From NCBI GenBank assembly GCA_003021325.1, contig PXQM01000037.1, positions 4,938 to 10,401 of the forward strand: a DNA stretch of 5,464 nucleotides, read 5' to 3'. Below the pieces are notes generated by a model. The model was given only the letters and a program-made list of their open reading frames with translations, was not told where the DNA came from and did no database searches. The translations under genes were made by a program, and so were the position numbers. Positions 1 through 4,636 of this stretch are shown one piece after another (positions within the stretch are counted from its first letter, which is position 1; each line of letters starts with the position of its first letter). This stretch comes from Halobacteriales archaeon QH_10_70_21. GTDB lineage: Archaea > Halobacteriota > Halobacteria > Halobacteriales > Haloarculaceae.

Positions 1-233
1 CCCACGACCCGGACAGCGGCGGCGTTGAGCGCGTCGCCGCCGTGCGTTATCTCGAGCGTCCCGGCCGACCGGTCGTACTCGTAGTCGAACTCGGCGTCGG
101 GGACCGTCGCCGCCAGCCCGCCCGAGACGCCGTAGACCCCCGCACCCACGACTGCGGAGAGCAGTCCCATCACCGCGACCATCCGGAGGACGCCGGCGGC
201 CAGCGACCACGCCCGGGTCGTGTGCTTCGACAT
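1..233 (-). CDS. Type IV pilin-like surface protein, 3' end outside the window
   Basis: The first 77 complete codons of a minus-strand gene are present; the rest lies beyond the left edge. Residues 1-7 are polar and basic (MSKHTTR), residues 8-42 form one hydrophobic segment, and residues 44-66 (PDAEFDYEYD then GTLEITHGGD) look like the start of the beta-rich domain of haloarchaeal PilA-type proteins (type IV pilin N-terminal family, DUF1628-like), which often carry an F-x-Y-D strand followed by L-x-I-T-H-x-G-G-D. Residues 7-30 align without gaps to the pilin segment I remember as RAVSPVIGVILMVA and onward, sharing R7, A8, S10, G14, V15, M18-A20, L25, A27, V28 and G30. The usual SPVIG proline is absent and an Arg (R17) sits inside the hydrophobic helix, so processing by the prepilin peptidase PibD and pilus assembly are doubtful. 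It may instead be a membrane-anchored relative. The start is the only ATG before the hydrophobic segment. A TATA-like GTTATAC lies at 287-293. No Shine-Dalgarno is seen. Confidence 0.62.
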   Translation of the reverse strand, partial: MSKHTTRAWSLAAGVLRMVAVMGLLSAVVGAGVYGVSGGLAATVPDAEFDYEYDRSAGTLEITHGGDALNAAAVRVV

Positions 234-286
234 GGTTGGTCTGCGCCGGGGCGGCACCGGCGTGGCCGGGCGCAGGCGACCCCGGC

Positions 287-293
287 GTATAAC
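287..293 (-). promoter_or_regulatory. Candidate TATA box for the pilin-like gene
   Basis: On the minus strand this reads GTTATAC, preceded about five bases upstream by CGAAA, which resembles an archaeal BRE. A transcription start about 25 bp downstream would give a leader of roughly 30 nt before the ATG at 233. It is one of the few AT-rich spots in the 217-bp gap. Assigned by pattern and spacing only. Confidence 0.4.
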
Positions 294-318
294 CCCCGTT
301 TCGGGTTCGGATTCTAGA

Positions 319-339
319 ACCGGCGGCCCCTGCGCCGGT
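319..339. other. Perfect 7-bp inverted repeat, 7-nt loop, between coaBC and the pilin-like gene
   Basis: ACCGGCG (319-325) and CGCCGGT (333-339) are exact reverse complements around a 7-nt spacer. The hairpin would lie about 110 nt downstream of the coaBC stop in a coaBC transcript and upstream of the pilin-gene promoter. It is not followed by a T-tract in either direction, so it does not look like a terminator. Short GC-only stems are common by chance at this base composition. The rest of the 234-450 gap shows no open frame or RNA gene that I can support. Confidence 0.35.
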
Positions 340-450
340 AGCGTGCCAGTACGGACGCGGCTGCGTTCGGCAGCGTCGTCTCTCGGATTCGATTTCGGGA
401 CCGGGGCCTCGGGGCCGCTCTGCAGGCGGGTCGGGACGCAGGGGACAGTC

Positions 451-1608
451 TCAGTCGTCGAGCTCCGCCGCGAGTTCTTCGGCGACGCGGCCGCCGATTT
501 CGGCCTTCGAACCCTCGTAGGTGCTCGTCCCGTCGGCCCGGACGACGAGAACGCGGGTCGTCGCCTCGCCCATGACGCTCGCGTCGTTGGCGACGACGAA
601 CGAGAGGTCGACCCGCTCGAGCGTCTCCCGGGCGGCCTCGACCATCGCCGCGTCGTCGCCGGCCGTCTCGAGCTTGAAGCCGACGATGGGGAGGTCGGGA
701 TGGTCGGCCCGGACCGAGTCGATGAGCTTCGGCGTCGGCTCGAGCTCGAGCGTCAGCTCCTGCCCGGAGCGTATCTTCTCGTCGGCGGTCTCGACGGTGT
801 AGTCGCCGATGGCGGCCGCCGAGACCACGGCGTCGGCGTCGGCGGCCACGCTCGAGACCGCCTCGAGCATCTCCGCTGCGCTCTCGACGGCCAGGGTCTC
901 CGCGTACGGCACCTCGGGGCCGTCGTGGACGAGCGTCACGTCGGCGCCACGGGCGTAGCAGGCCTTCGCAACCGCGCGGCCGGTGCGCCCGGAGGCGCGG
1001 TTCGTGATGACCCGGACGGGGTCGATCGCCTCGCTCGTCGGGCCGCTCGTGACGACGACGTGACGGCCCGCGAGCGGCCGGTCGCCGGCAGCGCGGGCCG
1101 TCTCCAGGACGATGGCCTCCTCGCTGGCGATCTTCGCCTTTCCCTCCTCGATGCGCGGGTCGACGAACGCGACGCCCCACGACTCCAGCGTTTCGATGGC
1201 CTCGAGCACGCCGGGATGGTCGTACATCGGCTCGTGCATCGCCGGCGCGAGAACGGTCGGCACGCCGGCGCCGAGCGCCGTCGTCGCGGTGGTCGTGACG
1301 GGTGTGTCGTCGACGGCGGCCGCCATCTTCCCGACGGTGTTTGCCGTCGACGGCGCCACCAGCAGGACGTCGGCCCAGCCGTCGTAGCCGCACAGCTCGA
1401 CGTGCTCGACCGACCCCGTTATCTCGGTGACGACGGGGTTGTCGGTCGCGAACTCCAGCGCCCAGGGGTGGACGATACCCCTGGCGGCGTCGGTCATCAC
1501 CGCCCGCACCTCGGCGCCCTGCCGCCGGAGTTCGTGGGCCAACTCGACCGTCTTCACCGCCGCGATGGAGCCGGACACCGCCAGCGCGACGCGCTCGCCC
1601 TCGAGCAT
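451..1608 (-). CDS. coaBC: Bifunctional phosphopantothenoylcysteine decarboxylase / phosphopantothenate-cysteine ligase
   Basis: This cytosolic enzyme of coenzyme A synthesis joins 4'-phosphopantothenate to cysteine (CoaB, nucleotide-dependent) and decarboxylates the product to 4'-phosphopantetheine (CoaC, FMN-dependent). The protein is 385 residues, normal for a full fusion. CoaC is about residues 5-175: FMN-site GSIAA (13-17), likely catalytic His69 in HVEL, substrate loop PSTANTVGKMA (86-96) and PAMHEPMYDHP (122-132). CoaB is about 180-385: SGPTSEAIDPVR (188-199) and NRASGRTG (203-210), AAAIGDY (264-270), EKIR with K278, GFKLET (310-315) and ANDA (340-343). The bacterial substrate flap with its Cys and G-x-G-R-M is not visible; EEGKAK (154-159) occupies that position, which I believe is an archaeal feature. 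The ATG at 1608 sits seven residues before the first beta-strand, and a TATA-like element 28 bp upstream with no Shine-Dalgarno suggests a leaderless message. A frame extending to 1734 has no family similarity upstream of this start. The gene is divergent from the SCP-2-like gene. Confidence 0.95.
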   Translation of the reverse strand: MLEGERVALAVSGSIAAVKTVELAHELRRQGAEVRAVMTDAARGIVHPWALEFATDNPVVTEITGSVEHVELCGYDGWADVLLVAPSTANTVGKMAAAVDDTPVTTTATTALGAGVPTVLAPAMHEPMYDHPGVLEAIETLESWGVAFVDPRIEEGKAKIASEEAIVLETARAAGDRPLAGRHVVVTSGPTSEAIDPVRVITNRASGRTGRAVAKACYARGADVTLVHDGPEVPYAETLAVESAAEMLEAVSSVAADADAVVSAAAIGDYTVETADEKIRSGQELTLELEPTPKLIDSVRADHPDLPIVGFKLETAGDDAAMVEAARETLERVDLSFVVANDASVMGEATTRVLVVRADGTSTYEGSKAEIGGRVAEELAAELDD

Positions 1609-1630
1609 CGTGGGGGTGTTCGCTCCGCCG

Positions 1631-1640
1631 GAGTAAAAAC
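1631..1640 (-). promoter_or_regulatory. TATA-like element of coaBC (leaderless spacing)
   Basis: On the minus strand this reads GTTTTTACTC, centred about 28 bp before the coaBC ATG. That is where a haloarchaeal TATA box sits when transcription starts at or next to the start codon. The bases between it and the ATG contain no purine-rich ribosome binding site, which fits a leaderless transcript. A second AT-rich element at 1671-1678 could also serve this direction. Confidence 0.5.
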
Positions 1641-1670
1641 TACCGCGACATCGGCGCCGTGTCGGCGGCG

Positions 1671-1678
1671 TATTAAAA
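1671..1678 (+). promoter_or_regulatory. Candidate TATA box for the SCP-2-like gene
   Basis: TATTAAAA is the most AT-rich octamer in the coaBC/SCP-2 divergent region. Transcription starting about 25 bp downstream would give a leader of roughly 30 nt, long enough to hold the GGGAGG at 1725-1730. Its reverse complement, TTTTAATA, is also TATA-like, so it could act towards coaBC instead. Confidence 0.45.
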
Positions 1679-1724
1679 CCACTTCGCATAGACGGGGTAA
1701 CACCGAACAGCCAGTGGGTTATCC

Positions 1725-1730
1725 GGGAGG
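1725..1730 (+). promoter_or_regulatory. Shine-Dalgarno-like GGGAGG before the SCP-2-like gene
   Basis: GGGAGG contains GGAGG, complementary to the CCUCC near the 3' end of archaeal 16S rRNA. It ends only two bases before the ATG at 1733, shorter than the usual spacing of 5-9, so its function is uncertain. No other in-frame ATG or GTG nearby would give better spacing. Confidence 0.35.
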
Positions 1731-1732
1731 AC

Positions 1733-2164
1733 ATGGCGCTGAAAGTCCCCGGTGACGGGGACGCCCGGATACGGGAGTACGGCGAGCTGCTCGACGAGAA
1801 CGAGGCCGACGACGAGGCCGACGCGGACTGGGGCGTCGGCTTCGACGGCGACTTCCTGTTCGTGGTCGAACCCGACGACGCCTACGACGGCGAGCCGGTC
1901 TCCTTCTTTCTCGGACTCGAGGACGGCGACTGCACGGCCGCCTACGAGGTCTCCGACCCCGACGACGAGGAGTACGGCTTCGTCTTCCGCGGGCCCTACA
2001 CCGACTGGAAGCGGCTCTTCGAGGGCGAACTGGGTCCCGTCGACGGCATGATGTCCGGCGAGTTCGATATCGAGGGCGACATGCAGAAGATGCTGCAGTA
2101 CAGCGAGGCCGCCGTCGAGATGACCGAGACCGGCCGCGGCATCGACACCGAGTTCGAGTACTGA
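1733..2164 (+). CDS. SCP-2 sterol-transfer-like domain protein
   Basis: This is a 143-residue soluble protein, essentially one SCP-2-like domain. In eukaryotes and bacteria such domains form a hydrophobic tunnel binding sterols, fatty acids or acyl-CoA. Archaea generally lack sterols, so the ligand here is unknown. Residues 1-32 are a helical, very acidic N-terminus. DWGVGFDGDFLFVVEPDD (32-49) and EPVSFFLGLEDGDCTAAYE (54-72) look like the central beta-sheet. GPYTDWKRLFEGELGPVDGM (87-106), MSGEFDIEGDM (107-117) and QKMLQYSEAAVEM (118-130) match the C-terminal SCP-2 pattern: a helix, a repeated G-x-hydrophobic strand, then a final helix containing M and L. There are 42 acidic and 8 basic residues, a salt-in signature, and no signal peptide or membrane segment. 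It is divergent from coaBC and 167 bp before the next gene, so probably transcribed alone. I recognise the family from this C-terminal pattern and from remembered haloarchaeal homologues; the function is not established. Confidence 0.75.
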   Translation: MALKVPGDGDARIREYGELLDENEADDEADADWGVGFDGDFLFVVEPDDAYDGEPVSFFLGLEDGDCTAAYEVSDPDDEEYGFVFRGPYTDWKRLFEGELGPVDGMMSGEFDIEGDMQKMLQYSEAAVEMTETGRGIDTEFEY

Positions 2165-2239
2165 TACTGCCGGACGTCGTTCCGTGACCTGCGAGCACCG
2201 ACCCGTGCCGGGCGCTCGCCGGTGGGTTGTTACGACGGA

Positions 2240-2295
2240 CCGGACGGGGCGGGAGTCCGGCCGCAACGTTTGGACGCGTTTGTCAGAACCTTTGT
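2240..2295 (+). terminator. Possible 3'-end region of the SCP-2-like gene: hairpin plus T-rich stretch
   Basis: CCGGAC (2240-2245) and GTCCGG (2255-2260) form a perfect 6-bp stem with a 9-nt loop. They are followed by short T-rich runs (GTTTGG, GTTTGTC, CCTTTGTTCC) between about 2268 and 2297. Archaeal termination depends mainly on T-tracts, and these are short and interrupted, so this is a weak call. The same stretch may contain the promoter of the gene starting at 2332; I see no clear TATA box there. Confidence 0.22.
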
Positions 2296-2331
2296 TCCGG
2301 ATGGGGGGACCTGTGGACGTGAGGCACACCC

Positions 2332-2829
2332 ATGAGCGACGATGACAGGTTCGACGATATCTCGGTTTCGCGGCGACGGTTCTTCCAGCCGTCGGCCGCG
2401 ACAGGGGCCGCCCTCGCGGTGCCCGGGAACGCGACGGCAGCGGCCGAGGACGACGCGTTCACCGGCGGCCGGACCAACCGCGTCGAGCTCACCGTCGAGA
2501 CCATCGAGGGCGACGTCTCCTCGAACACCCCGGTCACCGTCACCGACGAGATTCCGGACGGCTGGACCGTCGACACCGACTCCGGTGACGCCGAGGGCGA
2601 CGGCGTCATCGAGGGACCCGCGACCGTCTCCCTCGGCACCGTCACCCCCGGCGACGTCGAGGAAGGCTCGGTCACCCGCGAGTACTTCGCCGAGGCGCCC
2701 GAGGGCGCCGACGAAACCGGCCGTGACACCTTCGGCCCGGCGACGGCGACCATCGGCGACGAGAAGGTCTCCGACCAGGTCGCCGGCACCGACACCAACA
2801 CCGTCGTCGGTCCCAGCACCGAGGTGTAG
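2332..2829 (+). CDS. Small Tat-exported protein with a DUF11-like beta-sandwich domain
   Basis: This 165-residue protein is predicted to be exported. The N-terminus carries a twin-arginine signal: S13-R14-R15-R16-F17-F18, then a short, weakly hydrophobic Ala/Gly stretch to about residue 36, with possible signal peptidase sites ending at A36 or A38. Such mild h-regions are usual for haloarchaeal Tat substrates. The mature part (about 39-165) is acidic, rich in Thr and Val, has no Cys and therefore no lipobox, and shows no C-terminal membrane anchor or PGF motif. Residues 50-110 contain NTPVTVTDEIPDGWTV (65-80), resembling the DUF11/conserved-repeat pattern V-T-V-T-D-x-x-P-x-G. The later YFAEAPEGADETG (118-130), FGPATA (134-139) and AGTDTNTVVGPS (151-162) recall C-terminal Ig-like modules of larger haloarchaeal surface proteins. 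No catalytic motif is visible. A GAGG at 2321-2324, seven bases before the ATG, may be the ribosome binding site. It may be a free surface or adhesion module; the role is unknown. Confidence 0.68.
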   Translation: MSDDDRFDDISVSRRRFFQPSAATGAALAVPGNATAAAEDDAFTGGRTNRVELTVETIEGDVSSNTPVTVTDEIPDGWTVDTDSGDAEGDGVIEGPATVSLGTVTPGDVEEGSVTREYFAEAPEGADETGRDTFGPATATIGDEKVSDQVAGTDTNTVVGPSTEV

Positions 2830-2879
2830 CGCGTCGTCGGTCCCGGCGCGGAGACGTGACCGGAGTCGCGTTCCGCACC

Positions 2880-2885
2880 TTTTTT
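2880..2885 (+). promoter_or_regulatory. T6 tract: terminator of the Tat gene and/or TATA-like element of the epimerase gene
   Basis: A run of six T lies 51 bp after the stop codon at 2829 and 26-31 bp before the ATG at 2911. Archaeal RNA polymerase releases at T-tracts, so it fits a terminator for the upstream gene. The same spacing fits a TATA-like element for the downstream gene. It is the only AT-rich spot in the 81-bp gap. Confidence 0.4.
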
Positions 2886-2900
2886 CGCCGCACCGTCCCC

Positions 2901-2905
2901 AGGTG
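2901..2905 (+). promoter_or_regulatory. Shine-Dalgarno-like AGGTG before the epimerase gene
   Basis: AGGTG matches part of the archaeal GGAGGTGAT consensus and ends five bases before the ATG at 2911, a workable spacing. It supports this start codon. If transcription starts close to the ATG, as the T6 tract position allows, this site would not be in the message. Confidence 0.35.
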
Positions 2906-2910
2906 GTGGT

Positions 2911-3906
2911 ATGTCCGACCACGCCCTCGTCATCGGCGGCACGCGGTTCATCGGTCGCCACACCGTCGAGGAGTTCCTCGAGGCCGGCTACGACGTGACG
3001 ACGTTCAACCGCGGCAACCACGACGACCCCTTCGCGGACGACGACGCCGTCGCCCACGTCGAGGGTGACCGGACAAACGAGGCGGAGCTCCGGCGCACGG
3101 GGCTGTCGGTCGAGCCGGACGTGGTCGTCGACTGCGTCGCCTACTACCCGCGGGACGTCCACACCGCGACCGACGTCTTCGCGGACGCCGACGCCTACGT
3201 CTACATCTCGTCGGGGGCGGCCTACGGCGCCGAGCGGATTCCGAAGCGCGAGGACGACACGCCGCTGTGTGACTGCTCGTCCGAGGAGGCGGTCGACGAC
3301 TCGCACGCGACCTACGGCCCCCGGAAGGCCGAGGGCGACCGCGCCGTCTTCGCGGCCGCCGACCGCGGCGTCAACGCGATGTCCGTCCGCCCGCCGGTTG
3401 TCTACGGGCCACACGACTACACCGAGCGGTTCAACTACTGGATCGACCGGGTGGACAGCCACGACCGCGTCGTCGTCCCTGGCGACGGGACGAACCTCTG
3501 GCACCTCGTCTACGTGAAGGACGTCGCCAGCGCCCTCCGGACGGTCGCCGAAGCGGGCCGGCCGGGCGAGGCGTACAACGCCGGCGACGGCCACGCGCCG
3601 ACGCTCGGCGAGTGGGTCGAGCTGCTGGCCGACGCCTGCGGGACCGACGTCGAGCCAGTGTTCGCCAGCGAGCGCGAGCTGGGCACGGTCGGGCTCTCGA
3701 CCGACGACTTCCCGCTGTACCGGGACCCGCCGCACCTGCTCTCGACGGCCAAGCTGCGCGGGCTGGGATGGGAGCCGACGCCCCACGAGACGGCGCTCGC
3801 GGCGACGGTCGCCGACCACCGCGAGTCCGACCGGACCGGCCGGGAGAACGGGCCCGACCGCGAGACGGAGGAGCGGCTCGTCGACGTCCTGGGGACCGTC
3901 GAGTAG
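2911..3906 (+). CDS. NAD(P)-dependent epimerase/dehydratase (extended SDR family)
   Basis: This 331-residue cytosolic protein has an N-terminal Rossmann fold. The nucleotide-binding loop is VIGGTRFIGR (7-16), the extended-SDR form of G-x-x-G-x-x-G. R34 in FNRG follows the second beta-strand, where a basic residue often favours NADP. DVVVDCVAYYPRDV (70-83) and YISSGAAYG (98-106) precede the active site; Ser100 or Ser101, Tyr135 and Lys139 (Y-G-P-R-K) form the expected catalytic set. RPPVVYGPHDY (160-170), PGDGTNLWHLVYVKDVA (190-206) and YNAGDG (222-227) belong to the substrate-binding half. The opening GGTRFIG and FNRG resemble the subgroup that includes chloroplast CSP41-like proteins and many unassigned haloarchaeal SDRs, so neither the substrate nor a nucleotide-sugar role can be claimed. 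The C-terminal 30 residues are charged and probably flexible. It is in tandem with the Tat gene but 81 bp away, and convergent with the psiE-like gene. Confidence 0.9.
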   Translation: MSDHALVIGGTRFIGRHTVEEFLEAGYDVTTFNRGNHDDPFADDDAVAHVEGDRTNEAELRRTGLSVEPDVVVDCVAYYPRDVHTATDVFADADAYVYISSGAAYGAERIPKREDDTPLCDCSSEEAVDDSHATYGPRKAEGDRAVFAAADRGVNAMSVRPPVVYGPHDYTERFNYWIDRVDSHDRVVVPGDGTNLWHLVYVKDVASALRTVAEAGRPGEAYNAGDGHAPTLGEWVELLADACGTDVEPVFASERELGTVGLSTDDFPLYRDPPHLLSTAKLRGLGWEPTPHETALAATVADHRESDRTGRENGPDRETEERLVDVLGTVE

Positions 3907-3912
3907 GCGCGG

Positions 3913-4431
3913 TCACTCCGCCGCATCGGAGAGGTTCTCGCCGTAAATCCGCTCGGCGAACAGCAGTCCGACGAGCCCGAAGATGATTATCGTGTACGCG
4001 ATCGCCGCGTAGAGGGCGTCCAGCTCCGTCCCGTACTCGCTGGTCCGGAAGATGATGGCCTTCCGGACCATCGCGATGACGCCGGTGTAGACGATGAGCC
4101 GGACGATGCGGCGCGTGTCGCTCTCCTCTACGTACGCGAGCACCGTCTGGTAGACCTCGACGATGATGAGCAACAGCAGACCGGTGTCGATGAAGCCGAT
4201 AACGACGTTGGGGTCCGTTATCTCGCCGCTGCCGACGGCCATCGCTATCTGGAGACACAGGTCGATGACGCCGATGGCGAAGAGTATCGCGAACACCGAC
4301 GCGGCGGCCAGCTCGATGCCGTGGACGAACCGGTCGGTCAGGACCGAGTACCGCTCCGCGAGGCTGTTGGGTGTGGCCTCCTCGGCCGGGGCGGCCGCCG
4401 GCGTCGAGGTCGGTTGGTCGTCGTTGCTCAT
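3913..4431 (-). CDS. PsiE-like four-helix membrane protein
   Basis: This 172-residue integral membrane protein has a Pro/Ala-rich cytosolic-looking tail (1-25), then four predicted membrane segments at about 38-65, 77-99, 110-127 and 138-158. The arrangement and the conserved-looking VEVYQTVLAYVEE (91-103), RRIVRLIVYTGVIAMVRKAIIF (107-128) match the phosphate-starvation-inducible PsiE family. E. coli psiE belongs to the Pho regulon, but the biochemical role is unknown, and phosphate control cannot be read from this sequence. Unusual charged residues lie in or near membrane segments: E40, D57, E92, R123 and K124. The ATG at 4431 is the only reasonable start: the next in-frame ATG upstream is at 4647, inside egsA, and no in-frame GTG is seen between them. 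There is no Shine-Dalgarno. The nearest TATA-like elements (around 4511-4542) imply a leader of about 55-85 nt, long for a haloarchaeon. The gene is divergent from egsA and its stop is 6 bp from that of the epimerase gene. Confidence 0.72.
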   Translation of the reverse strand: MSNDDQPTSTPAAAPAEEATPNSLAERYSVLTDRFVHGIELAAASVFAILFAIGVIDLCLQIAMAVGSGEITDPNVVIGFIDTGLLLLIIVEVYQTVLAYVEESDTRRIVRLIVYTGVIAMVRKAIIFRTSEYGTELDALYAAIAYTIIIFGLVGLLFAERIYGENLSDAAE

Positions 4432-4514
4432 GGGTTCGGCAGCGCCCGCTTGCGGTTCGGTCGGCCGACCCGCCGGCGGTCGGCCACGAACGCGAGAGAG
4501 TGAGTCGCTGTATC

Positions 4515-4540
4515 TTACGTAGGGACCCGGGCCGACGTAA
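4515..4540. promoter_or_regulatory. Inverted repeat TTACGT-N14-ACGTAA in the psiE/egsA divergent region
   Basis: TTACGT (4515-4520) and ACGTAA (4535-4540) are perfect reverse complements with a 14-nt GC-rich spacer holding CCCGGG. A half-site centre-to-centre distance of 20 bp, about two helical turns, suits a dimeric regulator binding one DNA face. The right arm overlaps the likely psiE TATA element (4537-4542), so a bound protein would be expected to block psiE transcription. The egsA promoter is about 70 bp away. This could be an operator; no regulator is identified. Confidence 0.35.
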
Positions 4541-4542
4541 AT
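4537..4542 (-). promoter_or_regulatory. Candidate TATA element for the psiE-like gene
   Basis: On the minus strand this reads ATTTAC. Transcription starting about 25 bp downstream would leave a leader of roughly 80 nt. A competing AT-rich stretch, GTAAGATA on the minus strand at about 4512-4519, would give roughly 55 nt. No TATA-like sequence sits at the leaderless distance from the ATG at 4431. Confidence 0.3.
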
Positions 4543-4601
4543 CCCTGGATAGAGGAAGTCTCGCGACGGACGGCGACACGGACCGTGCGTGCGGCCGGAG
4601 G

Positions 4602-4613
4602 CCAAAGGTTTAG
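4602..4613 (+). promoter_or_regulatory. BRE/TATA promoter of egsA (leaderless spacing)
   Basis: CCAAAG (4602-4607) resembles a BRE and runs straight into GTTTAG (4608-4613), a weak TATA box centred about 26 bp before the egsA ATG. No purine-rich ribosome binding site lies between 4614 and 4636. Together these indicate a leaderless message. Confidence 0.5.
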
Positions 4614-4636
4614 TCCCGCCCTCTCGCAGTCCCGCT

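Noticed and set aside
1609..1734. Possible 42-residue N-terminal extension of CoaBC starting at 1734
   Set aside because: It would cross the promoter elements and the start of the divergent gene, is not acidic like the rest, and precedes the normal family N-terminus.
220..1755. Long plus-strand open frame (511 codons) opposite coaBC
   Set aside because: Its translation is Arg/Asp/Gly-rich and low in complexity with no family motif, as expected from the antisense of a GC-rich gene. The minus-strand CoaBC has motifs throughout.
2165..2331. Possible small RNA or tRNA in the gap after the SCP-2-like gene
   Set aside because: Only a 6-bp hairpin is seen; no cloverleaf, T-loop signature or other RNA family hallmark.
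2230..3819. Long minus-strand open frame (529 codons) across the Tat-protein and epimerase genes
   Set aside because: It spans two convincing plus-strand genes and the gap between them, and its product is a Val/Gly/Arg/Asp-rich shadow sequence with no recognisable motif.
3431..4579. Minus-strand open frame (382 codons) over the epimerase 3' end and the psiE-like gene
   Set aside because: Extremely Arg-rich, out of frame with the PsiE-like protein, and without motifs.
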